From Sphingobacterium phlebotomi (lineage in GTDB: Bacteria > Bacteroidota > Bacteroidia > Sphingobacteriales > Sphingobacteriaceae): a DNA stretch of 64,000 bases. Numbering within the stretch: position 1 is the first letter of the stretch; every line of letters starts with the position of its first letter. Where the stretch lies: the NCBI RefSeq assembly GCF_008180195.1, contig NZ_VTAV01000005.1, positions 62,001 to 126,000 of the forward strand, given 5' to 3'. The translations under genes and the position numbers were made by a program. Positions 42,939 to 53,437 of the stretch are shown one piece after another. The notes beneath the pieces were generated by a model. That model saw only the letters and a list, made by a program, of their open reading frames with translations. It was not told the origin of the DNA and ran no database searches.

Positions 42939-43934
42939 TCAGTCAAAATCGAAAAATACCCCGGTAGATTTTTCAGCCCACACCCACAAACGTTTTGCAT
43001 TTGTTTCATCCAGAGAGTAGGGTTTTACACCGCCGATAATTGTTGTGTCTTCCCTTAGACTGGCCACGTCTACATTTTCACAATATAGCCCGCCAATTTC
43101 ATTTAGCAACGGACTTGTGGCACACCACACGGTAGTAGCAGCACCTTGCGGAATGGTTTTGAGCGATGCCGCAACCTCAGGTAAAATATTTCCGTCTGCA
43201 TCGCTGTATCCTAATTTCTGAAACAGATCGAGTGGAGCCTCTCTGGATAATTCTGTTCCGCCTACTGAACCGGGACATAATGAATATGCGCTGATACCAA
43301 ACTTTTTTGCACAATTGTCCAGTTCAACCGAAAATAGGTTGACAGCGGTTTTTGACTGTCCGTAACCAAGCAGTGTTTCGTATTCCCGGTTTTCAAAATT
43401 TGGATCGTCAAAATCAAAATCAGCAAACTGATGGCCGCCCGAAGATACGTTGACCACCCTTGCGCCATTGGCCTTTTTAAGTGCAGCCAAAAGTCTTGCG
43501 GTCAATTGAAACTGTGCCAGATAATTAGTTGCCAGTTGCGATTCGATACCACGATTGTCCCGGCGTAGCGGCACCCACATGATACCGGCGTTGTTGATGA
43601 GCAGATGAAGTGGCCTGCCGGAAGCAATAAACTTTTCGGCAAATGCATCAATAGATGCCGGGTCCATCAAATCCATTTCTTCTATTTCCGTACGTGCAAT
43701 ACCTTTCAGATTACGCTTAGCCTTTTCTACATCTCTTGCAGGAACGATCACGGTTGCTCCTGCCTGTGCCAATGTTTTGGTCGTTTCCAGACCGATACCG
43801 GTATTGCCTCCGGTTACAATAGCGATTTTTCCCGTCAGATCAATTCCTTTGATTACCTCTGCTGAAGTTGATTTTGCGTGGAAGCCTGAACCGATCGGTT
43901 GTTGTAATGCTCCCTGATAATTATGCTGTTCCAT
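42939..43934 (-). CDS. SDR family oxidoreductase, retinol-dehydrogenase-like
   Basis: A 331-residue extended SDR of the WW-oxidoreductase/retinol dehydrogenase-like branch. VTGGNTGIGLE binds NAD(P); NNAGIMWVPL, the serine of VNVSSGGHQF and YGQSK are the catalytic parts; DFDFDDPNFENREYE and the NEIGGLYCENVDVA C-terminus are typical of the branch. It is encoded 30 bases before the AraC gene. Substrate unknown. Confidence 0.87.
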   Translation of the reverse strand: MEQHNYQGALQQPIGSGFHAKSTSAEVIKGIDLTGKIAIVTGGNTGIGLETTKTLAQAGATVIVPARDVEKAKRNLKGIARTEIEEMDLMDPASIDAFAEKFIASGRPLHLLINNAGIMWVPLRRDNRGIESQLATNYLAQFQLTARLLAALKKANGARVVNVSSGGHQFADFDFDDPNFENREYETLLGYGQSKTAVNLFSVELDNCAKKFGISAYSLCPGSVGGTELSREAPLDLFQKLGYSDADGNILPEVAASLKTIPQGAATTVWCATSPLLNEIGGLYCENVDVASLREDTTIIGGVKPYSLDETNAKRLWVWAEKSTGVFFDFD

Positions 43935-44283
43935 CTCTTTAATTTTTTATTGTTATTGATGAAACAAAGGTAGGCAGGCCACGAAAAATTCATTTTGTTT
44001 AAACGTCCGAAGTTACTTTGTTTAAAAGGCCATGTATAATTTCAATGTCGATACTGGCGAACACACTACTACATATGATATCCGGAAGTCTAATACATGT
44101 CAATGTAGATACGCTTTATTGATCTATGTAATCTTCGGCTGGTGGGTGGCTTAACATCTGCCGAAAAATATCATTTATCGTTTTTTTTTGTATCTTCGAA
44201 AGCAATTTATAAACTGCTTCATTATTTAATGATAAATTAACACGCTAACCGTTACATTTGTCCATGCAACCGGTTCAAGGAAG
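43935..44283. other. divergent intergenic region, no gene seen
   Basis: These 349 bases separate the SDR start (minus) from the ECF sigma start (plus). TATCTTCG at 44191-44198 is one mismatch from TAnnTTTG and could be a -7 box for the sigma gene. CGGAAGTCTAATA near 44089 matches 13 bases of the dispersed repeat at 21212, which may be chance. I see no open frame that looks coding. Confidence 0.4.
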
Positions 44284-44892
44284 ATGATTACAAGGAAGAA
44301 CATATCGAGAGAGACATTGTTAAAGCTTAAAAGCGGGGATGCGAAAGCCTTTGTTGAGATATATGATGCCTATCATAAGGGTATTTTCCTTTTCATTCAC
44401 AAATATCTGCGAGACGATATGTCGACAGAAGATATTGTGCACGAAGTCTTCATGAAAATATGGGAAATAAAAGAAAGGATAGACCCTGATAAATCATTTA
44501 TAGCTTATATGTACCGTATTGCTAGAAACGCTACCTATAAGGAATTAAAAAAGCGCTTGGAACATGCTTCATTGGATATTTTCGAAAGTGAAGGAACCGA
44601 ACCTTTAGCGACGGAATCTTTGGAAGAGTCGTACCAAGCAAAAGAGTATGACCTGCTTCTTGATCATGCGGTAAAGTCTTTACCTCCTCAACGACAGAAG
44701 GTGTTTGTATTATGCCGTCAGGAAGGAAAGACTTACGAGGAAGTTGCGAATCAGTTGTGTATTTCGCCGTATACGGTGAAAGAGCACATGTCATTAGCCA
44801 TGAAATCTATTCAGGATTATATGGGAAAGAAAGCTGGTCTATCTATTTCCCGTACAGCCTTTATTTGCGCGTTAGCAATGGGTATGTTATAG
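44284..44892 (+). CDS. ECF RNA polymerase sigma factor
   Basis: A 202-residue sigma factor. Region 2 is FVEIYDAYHKGIFLFIHKYL with STEDIVHEVFMKIWEIKERI; region 4 is LPPQRQKVFVLCRQEGKTYE with YTVKEHMSLAMKSI; a hydrophobic tail (FICALAMGML) follows, as in many Bacteroidota ECF proteins. No anti-sigma gene follows it. It converges, with a 10-base gap, on the distal end of the FecR/SusC/SusD/phosphatase operon, whose FecR lacks a neighbouring sigma gene, so it may be that FecR's partner. Confidence 0.88.
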   Translation: MITRKNISRETLLKLKSGDAKAFVEIYDAYHKGIFLFIHKYLRDDMSTEDIVHEVFMKIWEIKERIDPDKSFIAYMYRIARNATYKELKKRLEHASLDIFESEGTEPLATESLEESYQAKEYDLLLDHAVKSLPPQRQKVFVLCRQEGKTYEEVANQLCISPYTVKEHMSLAMKSIQDYMGKKAGLSISRTAFICALAMGML

Positions 44893-44902
44893 CGCCGATA
44901 TA

Positions 44903-46129
44903 TCAACGTTTCTTTTTCGAAAGCGCAACTGTTCCAACATTGCTGCCGTCGTCTTTAATCATATTGATCGTTAAGCTCTTTCGGTCGGCAGCGACATGCG
45001 TCATCGTACGGTTTCCTTCTTTTGGACTCCCTCCAATTACGATATGGTACGTATGATCCGGCTGAGGCTTGTATATGCCATAGCGATGCGTATGACCCGA
45101 AAGCACGACGTCTACTTGATATTTGTCAAATAACGGAGAAAAAAGTTCCCGACAATGCAGGGTACCATGCCAGTCCCCGGAATGGAAAGGAGGGATATGC
45201 ATCACCACGACTTTGAATGGTGCTTGCTGATAGTCTTTTGTTTGCATAACCTGTTCCAACCACGTCGCTTGTTCCTTACGATAGTTATCGTAGTCTACAA
45301 TTCCCGCGTAAACGGGTTCGTCATCGGGTTTGTCTTCTCCGGTATCCAGCATAATCCAAAAGATAGGGCCTTGTCGAAAAGCCTGGTAGTACTTCCCCTC
45401 GAGATAGTCAAAATATTGTTTTAAATTACGTGCAAACCGTCCTCTGGTTTCATGATTTCCACGGTTTAAAACAAATGGCTTTTCACTCGCAAATAATTCA
45501 GTGCAGGGGTGAAGTAGATGCTCAATAACCTGTTTTTCGTCGGTTTGGTAGTTGAATAGGTCACCATTTAAAACGACGAATTCATAGGGGAGTTGATGCG
45601 CAAGCCGAAACATAGTGGCATAGGATTCTGGTCGATCATGAATGTCGTTAAGGACAAGAGCGCTCACGGTATCTGCATCAGTTTTTGGTGTCCTAAAGGT
45701 GTATATCTCGCTTTTTATTTCTTCACCGTATTCGAGTTTGTAAGGCGCAAAAGAGATGATTTCCTTCGAAATAACCTGGTAGTAGTATACGGTATCGGGC
45801 TGGAGATCAGCTATACGTATACTGGAAAGCGTATTGTTGGCTTGGACCATGCCGTCTTCCACAGCATGTGCCTTATCAGACAGTTGTTCTTTGCCATACA
45901 TTATCCACGTATAGGCTGGCCGTGATGTAATACTCAACAGCGACACGCCGGTTGGTGTAAGTGCCTGCAGGTAAGGGGGGATTATAAATTGATGGGGTGT
46001 GGGTGTGGTGGCACTGCGTGTGGCGGTAGCGGGGATGCTCCCAAAAGCGTGTGCTGTTGCTAAGCTAGTGGTGCCGGTGGCAAGTGCGGCTAGAAATTGG
46101 CGTCTATTGGAAATCTTTGACATGGTCAT
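44903..46129 (-). CDS. exported metallophosphoesterase with FN3-like N-terminus
   Basis: A 408-residue calcineurin-like phosphoesterase from ATG 46129 (46123 is possible). The N-terminus NRRQFLAALATGTTSLATAH is a Tat-like signal with adjacent arginines. An FN3/purple-acid-phosphatase-like domain (LTPTGVSLLSITSRPAYTWI) precedes the catalytic part: DIHD, NGDLF, GNHETRG, MHIPPF and SGHTH, giving all dimetal ligands. It is last in the SUS operon and would remove phosphate from the ligand or its breakdown products. Confidence 0.88.
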   Translation of the reverse strand: MTMSKISNRRQFLAALATGTTSLATAHAFGSIPATATRSATTPTPHQFIIPPYLQALTPTGVSLLSITSRPAYTWIMYGKEQLSDKAHAVEDGMVQANNTLSSIRIADLQPDTVYYYQVISKEIISFAPYKLEYGEEIKSEIYTFRTPKTDADTVSALVLNDIHDRPESYATMFRLAHQLPYEFVVLNGDLFNYQTDEKQVIEHLLHPCTELFASEKPFVLNRGNHETRGRFARNLKQYFDYLEGKYYQAFRQGPIFWIMLDTGEDKPDDEPVYAGIVDYDNYRKEQATWLEQVMQTKDYQQAPFKVVVMHIPPFHSGDWHGTLHCRELFSPLFDKYQVDVVLSGHTHRYGIYKPQPDHTYHIVIGGSPKEGNRTMTHVAADRKSLTINMIKDDGSNVGTVALSKKKR

Positions 46130-46160
46130 ACTTTTTATGGATGAAGGAAGAAATGAATTT

Positions 46161-46985
46161 TTAATGCAATTTAAAAGTAGAAATAACGGGAAAGTGATCC
46201 GATTCACTGTATGCGCGTGTGTCAACGGTATAAGATTGTATGGAAAGTCCCGTAATCGGCGCGTACATGATGTAATCGATCACACTGCGGGGGTTATCTG
46301 TTGAAAATGTAAACTGTGAGCAGTTATTATTGAAACACCCCAACGTAAGATGTTGTCGAAGTATACCGATTGTTTCGGAATTGGGCAAAGCATTAAAATC
46401 AGCACCTACAATGACGGGTTTCTTGTATTCCTTAAGGATAGTAACAAAGTCTCTGGCCTGCTTTAGGCGGTTCGCCTCATTGCTGAGGTGATCAAAATGG
46501 GTACTAATGAAATAGAATTCCTTCCCTTCTTTTTCTACCGTTACTCTTGCTACGGAGCGGATCTCACCGGGAAGCTCGGCTGTTACACCAAGATTATAGG
46601 CTTTCGTCTCTTTAATGGGAAGCTTAGACAATACGGCATCACCATATTCGCCGCCATGACGCGGCTCTGCAAGTGCAAAGAAATGCGACATGCCTGTGAG
46701 GTCAGCCAGTTCTTTGGCTACGTCGCCGACTGGCTGTCCGTTGCGGGTCGTGAATCGGTCCACTTCTTGTAAGGCCACAAGGTCAGGATCGTGTTTTTTT
46801 ATCACTTCTGCAATTTCTTGAAGTTGAGGGGTGTGTAAACCACCTTGTCTGGCCCCCCAGATATTATACGTCATGGTTTTTACCAAAACAGCATCGTCAT
46901 CAGGCGTGGTGTCATCAGGTGTGTCTGCACTTTTACCGCAGGAGGTCAAGAAGAGAATACAAGTAAGAAAACGGATTAATTTCAT
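46161..46985 (-). CDS. endonuclease/exonuclease/phosphatase (EEP) family lipoprotein
   Basis: A 274-residue lipoprotein from ATG 46985 (signal FLTCILFLTSCGKS). EEP fold motifs are complete: MTYNIWG, LQEVDR (Mg ligand Glu), STHFDH, VGADFNA and YSESDHFPV with the final catalytic His. Secreted members of this fold act as phosphodiesterases, sphingomyelinases or inositol-phosphate phosphatases; nuclease activity is also possible. The neighbouring metallophosphoesterase supports a diester-then-monoester sequence. Confidence 0.88.
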   Translation of the reverse strand: MKLIRFLTCILFLTSCGKSADTPDDTTPDDDAVLVKTMTYNIWGARQGGLHTPQLQEIAEVIKKHDPDLVALQEVDRFTTRNGQPVGDVAKELADLTGMSHFFALAEPRHGGEYGDAVLSKLPIKETKAYNLGVTAELPGEIRSVARVTVEKEGKEFYFISTHFDHLSNEANRLKQARDFVTILKEYKKPVIVGADFNALPNSETIGILRQHLTLGCFNNNCSQFTFSTDNPRSVIDYIMYAPITGLSIQSYTVDTRAYSESDHFPVISTFKLH

Positions 46986-47071
46986 TATCGTGTTATGGTT
47001 TTTAAAGGATTCATGCTTAAGGTATTGACTGCTATTAAGTGAAGCGTAATAGCAGTCAATATTCATCTGTT

Positions 47072-48070
47072 CTAAAAGGCTTCGATCTCTGCGATTGCAC
47101 TGGTATCTCCATTATTACTGTGGCTGTTGATCACTGTAATCCTGAAATACCTGCCTTTGATGTTTTGCTCAAAATATAACGTGAACTCGGGGGTGGGGGT
47201 TGGCTCGAGTGCAGTGGAATAGATACCTGCCGATTCCCAAACAGAACCATCCTCGCTTACTTCGACGTTCACCAATCGTGGAAAAAGATAGAAGTTGTGG
47301 TTCATGTTATCTGGATTCGTTCCCAATCGACCAAATAGCTCTACGCCGTGCAGCGTTTGGCTAACGCCCATATCTATGCTGATATGATGCGGATGGACCG
47401 GACGTTGATTGTTCGCATCCCGCCGCCATTTCGTTAGCCAGTGTGTGCTGTTATCGCCATCGATTGCCTTCCAGGCCGGTCCTTCATCATTGACGTCTTC
47501 TTCAGACGAAAAGTCATGTATTTCCCAGTCATCTTTGGCGTAGGGGGTATAAGGATTGGTAACATAACCGCCATTTACGACATAATAGGTCGTCCGCTTG
47601 GACTCTTCGATAGGCACGTTTCCGGTAGCTGATTTGATTGAAATCGGAACGAGGACAGGGCGAGTACCACCGAAATACAAGGGATTTACCTCCAAATATA
47701 TGGAATTACTCCCTGTTTTCCCGACGGGGATCGTGACGGTGTTTTGAGATATCCGATAGCTGTCTTCAGGGGCTATTTGATAGTTGGTGCCGTTTTGGGC
47801 ATTGAAGGTCTCTACTAATTCTGGCGCCACCTCGAAGGTGATTTCCAGATCTTGTGTAAGTTGGTTAAAACCACCGTAGCCGGCACCGAAAGGTATTTGG
47901 TGCCATTCGTCGGTAATATCGTAGGTTTTTTCAATTGATGTTTCGCTTGCGGATGACATGAAGACACGGGAATACCGCGCGCTGTCTTCTATGTTGAGCG
48001 ATTGGGGTTCGCAAGAGAATAAAAGTGAACCCATTCCAATAATAACTATATTTCTTATTGTTTTTGTCAT
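47072..48070 (-). CDS. DUF1735 and F5/8 type C (discoidin-like) domain lipoprotein
   Basis: A 332-residue lipoprotein (IIGMGSLLFSCEP). The N-terminal DUF1735 domain (residues about 30-150: YRISQNTVTIPVGKTGSNSI) is followed by a C-terminal galactose-binding F5/8C domain (WKAIDGDNSTHWLTKWR, PHHISIDMG, GRYFRITVI). This combination is common in SUS loci and is thought to bind glycan at the cell surface. It lies between SusD and the EEP enzyme. Confidence 0.88.
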   Translation of the reverse strand: MTKTIRNIVIIGMGSLLFSCEPQSLNIEDSARYSRVFMSSASETSIEKTYDITDEWHQIPFGAGYGGFNQLTQDLEITFEVAPELVETFNAQNGTNYQIAPEDSYRISQNTVTIPVGKTGSNSIYLEVNPLYFGGTRPVLVPISIKSATGNVPIEESKRTTYYVVNGGYVTNPYTPYAKDDWEIHDFSSEEDVNDEGPAWKAIDGDNSTHWLTKWRRDANNQRPVHPHHISIDMGVSQTLHGVELFGRLGTNPDNMNHNFYLFPRLVNVEVSEDGSVWESAGIYSTALEPTPTPEFTLYFEQNIKGRYFRITVINSHSNNGDTSAIAEIEAF

Positions 48071-48088
48071 GACATGATTATTTATGGA

Positions 48089-49945
48089 TTACCAACCTGG
48101 ATTCTGTACACAATTGGGGTTACGCTCCACCTCGCGTTGCGGTATGGGGAACAGGTAGAATGCTCTTCTGAATACCCTACTTTCAAAGGCTGTCCGTTGG
48201 AAAAAATTCGGATCGCTATTCGAGGTTCCTCCATCTACGTTCATGCCATAAAAAGGTCCTGCATCGGTCTGTTCTGCAATTTTCCATCTTCGGGTGTCAA
48301 AATAGCGTAGGTGCTCCATCGTGAGTTCGATCCGTCGCTCTGTACGGATTTCCTGACGCATTTCAGCCTGACCGGGATCACCCGCCAATGCCGGAATACC
48401 ACCTCTTTCCCTGATCTGATTTAGGTATTTCAATACGTCAGGATTGCCGGCGTCATATTCATTCAGTGCTTCTACATAGTTGAGCAGAACTTCGGCGTAA
48501 CGCATCATGACATAAGACCGTTGTGCACAGGTTTGGCGTGGGTCGTAGGTTGGTGACACATTCTTACGAAAAAGATAGCCGGTCTCCGAGTAATCATGCG
48601 ATCCGCCTTTTCCCGATTCACCGGTTAAATATAATTGTATTTCGCGTGCACCGAGACCAGAGGTCGTATTGATCCAATCGCTACCACTGTACGTGACGGT
48701 TGCATAAAAGCGTGGTTCGCGATTGATATACATATGGTATGTGCTGACACTGCGCGTAGCTCCGGGTGCGCGGAAAGAGCTAAATCCCGTTTCGCTGTAT
48801 CCAGATGCGGTATTGATAATCGGCTCGCCATTACTGTTGTACCCTGTAATGGGAATGGCACCATTAGCCATGCGGTAGGTGTCTACCAATTGTTGGGTTG
48901 GCCCCATACTGGCGTACCCACTTGCTAACCGAGGAGTACACGACCGTTGATAACTGCACAAACCGTTGGAATTTCGAGCCATGATCCATTCGATATTCCA
49001 GGAATCCAGAAATACATCACGGTAGGATTGAAAGGCATTGATCTCTCCGTTTTGCATTACTTTGTATAGCCCTAATTGGCCAGATGATTCTGCATAATCG
49101 ATCACGTCTTTGGCTGCTGTAGCTGCTCTTTGCCATTTGGATATATCGTTCGTCGTGTTCATGAGCGGGGTGCCATCCGGATTCGTAAATCCAGCATAGT
49201 CGCTATTACCGTTGAATAGGGGGCTCGCGGCATAAAGCAAGAGTCGGCTTTTGACGGCTTTGCACAAAATCTGACTGGCCCGGCCAAAATCAGCGACCAT
49301 ATCCTGCTGGTTGATATAATGAACGGGAAGGTCTTGTGCGGCAAGATCCAGTTCACTGACTATGTAATCTACGCAAACGTCAAAGGGGGACCGTGGTATT
49401 TGCATGACCGGATCGTCCGTCGGTAGATCAGGCGCAATTTCTTCATCGCCCAGTAGAATCACAGGTCCGTACTGTTTTAATAACTCGGCATAGAAAAAAG
49501 CACGGAGAAATCGGGCTTCGGCTTTACGCTGACGGATGAGTGCCTCTCCCTCTCTTTCTAAGAGTATTTGTTCGTTGCCGTCAATATTATTGATAAAGGT
49601 GGTCGCCGATCGAATGCCTTTATAGTAATGCTCCCAAAAATTCCAGTAATTTGAAGCGGCATTCCAATTTCCTAGATTGACGCGGAATGGCGTGTTGCGT
49701 TGCGACACATCGGCATCATCGGAGATAACGTCCCACGGCGTGCTATTGGTGCGGTGTGCTTCGTCCCGGATTTGATTGTAGACTCCCGCCAGCCACTCCT
49801 CGGAGAGATCGCGCCGGTTGAAAATCTCCTCGATGGTGAGGATATCGTCTGGGACTTGGTCAAAAAAGTCCTTATTGCAGGCGCTGGTATATAAGATCGC
49901 AGCAACCAAGAGTAACTTCGTGAAGGTGTTTTTTATTTTTTTCAT
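48089..49945 (-). CDS. RagB/SusD family outer-membrane lipoprotein
   Basis: A 618-residue lipoprotein with lipobox TSAC. ERDE-like helices EWLAGVYNQIRDEAHRTN, RQRKAEARFLRAFFYAELLK and YAEVLLNYVEALNEY plus ERRIELTMEHLRYFDTRRWK are family hallmarks. It is the substrate-binding partner of the SusC encoded 19 bases upstream. The NP of the ligand is unknown; linked phosphatases suggest a phosphorylated compound. Confidence 0.92.
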   Translation of the reverse strand: MKKIKNTFTKLLLVAAILYTSACNKDFFDQVPDDILTIEEIFNRRDLSEEWLAGVYNQIRDEAHRTNSTPWDVISDDADVSQRNTPFRVNLGNWNAASNYWNFWEHYYKGIRSATTFINNIDGNEQILLEREGEALIRQRKAEARFLRAFFYAELLKQYGPVILLGDEEIAPDLPTDDPVMQIPRSPFDVCVDYIVSELDLAAQDLPVHYINQQDMVADFGRASQILCKAVKSRLLLYAASPLFNGNSDYAGFTNPDGTPLMNTTNDISKWQRAATAAKDVIDYAESSGQLGLYKVMQNGEINAFQSYRDVFLDSWNIEWIMARNSNGLCSYQRSCTPRLASGYASMGPTQQLVDTYRMANGAIPITGYNSNGEPIINTASGYSETGFSSFRAPGATRSVSTYHMYINREPRFYATVTYSGSDWINTTSGLGAREIQLYLTGESGKGGSHDYSETGYLFRKNVSPTYDPRQTCAQRSYVMMRYAEVLLNYVEALNEYDAGNPDVLKYLNQIRERGGIPALAGDPGQAEMRQEIRTERRIELTMEHLRYFDTRRWKIAEQTDAGPFYGMNVDGGTSNSDPNFFQRTAFESRVFRRAFYLFPIPQREVERNPNCVQNPGW

Positions 49946-49964
49946 TCTCTTTAAGATCAGGAAA

Positions 49965-52900
49965 TTAAAAGTCTAGTGTAAAACCGAGGGTATACGAGGC
50001 GGTTAGTGGATACCGGGTACCGCGCCCTTCCGGCAGTTCAACATCCCAAAACTTGAATGGACTCCACGTGACGAGATTGTAGCCGGCGAAGAAGATATTG
50101 GCGTTGTCGATTTTAGCACGTTCTACCCAGCTTTTGGGTAGTGTATAAGTAAATTGCAACGTTTTTAGTCTAACATACCGGCCGTTTTTGACCCACCAGT
50201 TGCTCTCGACAAAGTTATTGTTCGGATTCCCGTCACTCAATCGAGGATAAAAAGCATCTTGTCGGGGGTTTTCTATCGTCCACCGATCTTCGATGTTGCC
50301 GAGCAGGTTACCCCGGTTCAAGCCCTGCTGGAAAGGCATCAATCCTTCGCCATTCATGCGGATATCCACATTGCCCACACCTTGGAAGAGTGCTGATAGG
50401 GAAAGCGCTTTGTAGCCGATGGTAAATCCAGCACCATAAACCCACTCGGGAATCGTACCATAGCCGTAGGGTATTTTATCGAAGTCGTCGATGATGCCGT
50501 CACCGTTGACATCTTGAAAACGGATATCGCCAGGACGAACTGTGCCGGGATGCAACGGACCGTTATCGATCTCCTCTTGATTTTCAAATAAACCTGTTGC
50601 TACGAAACCAAAGCGTTGCCCAACTTTGCGACCTCGCTGATCTAACCACGGGTACATCGGTGTGGGTTGGTCGTTCTCGACAATGAGGTTCCGGGTATAC
50701 GTGAGGTTTCCCATAAGTTGTAATCGCAGTTCATTGAATTGTTTATTAAACGTGACGTTGGCATCAAAGCCTTTGTTGTCTATAATGCCCAGATTACCTA
50801 GTGGTAGGGTTTGTAGACCTAAGTAGGCGGGTACTGCACCACGCTGTAAAAAGATGCCTTCGCGTCGTTCTTTGAAGAAATCAAGTTGAAAGTTTAACGC
50901 GTTGTTTAAGACTTGCAGGTCTAGACCAAGATTGGATTTGGTAGCTGTTTCCCAAGTTACATTCACGCCATAGTCGCCTATGTTGTGTGAACGTAAAAAG
51001 GCATCATTTCCTCTATCGCGACCAAATAGGTAGCCGCCGCTACTGGAGGTGGATATGGTAGATAGGTAAGCGAAACGCCTGCCGGTAATTTGACTGTTCC
51101 CTACTTTACCGTGTGAAAAACGGAGCTTAAATAGATTAACTGCGTCTTTCAAAGGCTCAAAGAAGGGTTCTTCGCTCAGTACCCAAGCGACACCTCCTGA
51201 GGGAAAAAAGCCGAAACGGTGATCGGGAGCAAAATTTTCGGAACCATTGTAACCAAAATTGGCATCAATAAAATAGCGGTTGTCATAGCCATAAGTAGCT
51301 CGCCCCGCCAGACCGAGAAACCGATAGGGAAGAGAAGCGGTCAGATCTCCTGCTTGGGAGTTAAGTTCGTCGCTTTGGTTGTATAACAACATCCCCGTGA
51401 CATCGTGTTTGCCAAAGGACTTATTATAGTTTAACGCACCTTCCCAATAAATCGTACGTGTACCTTCACTGGATCTGTTAAAGGATAGAAAGCGATCGCC
51501 GCGGTAAGTCTCCTCGTATAGCATGCTGCCGTCGGTATCACGGCCGGTTGCAATAAAAGTATCGGGTCGGCGTGTACGCCTCATGGATGTATAGTTATAG
51601 ACATCAAAGGAGAACATGGCGGTTGCGGAAAGACCATCGGTAATAAAGGGAAGATCTTGCGTAGCGCGTAAATTGGAGAAGAGTTGGTTGCGCCACTGAT
51701 TCGCGTATCCGGTCTGGGTAATCAATGCATATGGATTTTGCAATGATCCAGAACGCTGATCAGCAATTTTTCCGTCTTCGTACATCACCGGATGTACCAC
51801 GGGAGTCATGTACCATAGGCCCTCCACTATGTTGTCTTGAGTCGTTCCTGGTATATTGATGTTGAGCAAATGACCGTTAATACCTAATTCCACCTTCGTT
51901 GTGTTGCTGGCTTGTACGGTGAGGTTACTGCTTAGATTGTAACGCGATCGGCGCGATCTGTTGTCATAATCGGCATCACCTTGCTTATATAAACCCAGTT
52001 CGTCTAAGTAACTCACGCCAACGTAATAGTTGGTTCGGTCCGACCCGCCGTTGATGTTCATGTTGCCTCTGCGCTGATAGCCCCATTTGTTAAATGTCGC
52101 AGCGGCCCAATCCACGTTGGGATAAAGATAGGGATCGGTACCTTCAGCGGTCATACGGATGACGTCATCGCTGTATATCGGTGCAGCCCCACGGTTTGTC
52201 AGGGCTTCGTTCGACATGCGCATAAAGGTCGCACCGTCCGCGAACTCAGGCATCTGGGTAAAGGTTGTAAGTCCGTCGTAATATCGGAATCCGAACTTTG
52301 GCTTCCCCGGAGTACCTTTTTTGGTGGTTATAAGCACTACGCCATTCGCACCTCTCACGCCGTAGACAGCTGTGGCAGCCGCGTCTTTTAGTATGGTAAA
52401 ATTTTCTATGTCTTCCGGGTCGATATTTGCCATGTCTCGTGGGACACCATCGACCAGTACAAGTGGGCGACTCAGCCCCTGACTGAAGGTCGATATGCCG
52501 CGAATAAATACGTCTGAGTTGTCAAATCCGGGTTCGCCACTGCGTTGTACAGCAACTACACCCGCCAATCGTCCGGCTAGTACATTTGTTAGGTTCGCGG
52601 CGGGGACTTGTAATTCACTGGGATTCACGCTGGATTGGGCGCCTACGAGACTGATTTTCTTTTGTGTGCCGAAGCCGACTACCACAACTTCATCAATGCC
52701 AGATTCAGTAGGGGTAAGTACCACGTCGATGACTTGCTGGTTTCCAATGGACTGCTCGTGTGATTTATATCCTACGGAAGCAAATACCAATACAGCATAT
52801 GGAGGTACGGATAAAATATACCGCCCATTAAGATCTGTCGTCGTTCCGATCTGCGGTCTATCTTTTACGGACACCGAAACCCCGGCCATGACATTTCCGG

Positions 52901-53336
52901 TACTGTCCCGGACTGTCCCGCGTACTTCGACGTTGCTTTGAGCGTAGAGGGTTTTTATATCTGCATTTCGTGGTATTTCCTTCAGGACTACAAAACCGTC
53001 TTTTACTTCATAATACAAAGCGTGCGGCGTAAGGATTTCTTTCAATATGTCCCGTACTTTTTTATTGCCATTGTACGTAACGCGTGCGTCATTAGGTAAC
53101 TGCGAAGAACGGTAGGCGAGTGGAAGTCCTGTTTTAGTCTGGAGTTCTTCCAATGCTTTGCTCAAAGGTATGCCGGGGAAAGAAACTTTTGTCTTGTTCT
53201 CTAATTCGGCCTGACCAAAACTGGGATGAGAAGCGGATACCAGCGTGATGGTGAATGTAAGGGCAGCTACTAAGCTCGTAATACGCATAATTTTCCCGAA
53301 TTTAAATCTGCTTCTAATTCGTAATTTTTTTTGCAT
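49965..53336 (-). CDS. SusC/RagA TonB-dependent transporter with STN domain
   Basis: A 1123-residue receptor from ATG 53336 (53435 would add a non-signal extension). The signal is followed by an STN domain (PGIPLSKALEELQTKTGLPL to VKDGFVVLKE), a carboxypeptidase-like domain (RGTVRDSTGNVMAGVSVSVK), TonB box (DEVVVVGFGTQKKISLVG), plug and barrel ending FTLDF. The STN domain matches the FecR encoded just upstream. A long hairpin lies in the leader between the two genes. Confidence 0.93.
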   Translation of the reverse strand: MQKKLRIRSRFKFGKIMRITSLVAALTFTITLVSASHPSFGQAELENKTKVSFPGIPLSKALEELQTKTGLPLAYRSSQLPNDARVTYNGNKKVRDILKEILTPHALYYEVKDGFVVLKEIPRNADIKTLYAQSNVEVRGTVRDSTGNVMAGVSVSVKDRPQIGTTTDLNGRYILSVPPYAVLVFASVGYKSHEQSIGNQQVIDVVLTPTESGIDEVVVVGFGTQKKISLVGAQSSVNPSELQVPAANLTNVLAGRLAGVVAVQRSGEPGFDNSDVFIRGISTFSQGLSRPLVLVDGVPRDMANIDPEDIENFTILKDAAATAVYGVRGANGVVLITTKKGTPGKPKFGFRYYDGLTTFTQMPEFADGATFMRMSNEALTNRGAAPIYSDDVIRMTAEGTDPYLYPNVDWAAATFNKWGYQRRGNMNINGGSDRTNYYVGVSYLDELGLYKQGDADYDNRSRRSRYNLSSNLTVQASNTTKVELGINGHLLNINIPGTTQDNIVEGLWYMTPVVHPVMYEDGKIADQRSGSLQNPYALITQTGYANQWRNQLFSNLRATQDLPFITDGLSATAMFSFDVYNYTSMRRTRRPDTFIATGRDTDGSMLYEETYRGDRFLSFNRSSEGTRTIYWEGALNYNKSFGKHDVTGMLLYNQSDELNSQAGDLTASLPYRFLGLAGRATYGYDNRYFIDANFGYNGSENFAPDHRFGFFPSGGVAWVLSEEPFFEPLKDAVNLFKLRFSHGKVGNSQITGRRFAYLSTISTSSSGGYLFGRDRGNDAFLRSHNIGDYGVNVTWETATKSNLGLDLQVLNNALNFQLDFFKERREGIFLQRGAVPAYLGLQTLPLGNLGIIDNKGFDANVTFNKQFNELRLQLMGNLTYTRNLIVENDQPTPMYPWLDQRGRKVGQRFGFVATGLFENQEEIDNGPLHPGTVRPGDIRFQDVNGDGIIDDFDKIPYGYGTIPEWVYGAGFTIGYKALSLSALFQGVGNVDIRMNGEGLMPFQQGLNRGNLLGNIEDRWTIENPRQDAFYPRLSDGNPNNNFVESNWWVKNGRYVRLKTLQFTYTLPKSWVERAKIDNANIFFAGYNLVTWSPFKFWDVELPEGRGTRYPLTASYTLGFTLDF

Positions 53337-53437
53337 TTTTGTTAAACTGAAAAATGGGTTAAACAATGTTTGATTCGTTTCACAGCAAGACAGTAAGTTT
53401 CTCAGGCTTTGGTTGTCTTGTTGGATCCAGTACAATG

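Noticed and set aside
44080-44100. Third copy of the dispersed repeat (13-base match CGGAAGTCTAATA)
   Set aside because: Too short to exclude chance, and the flanking bases do not align with either full copy.
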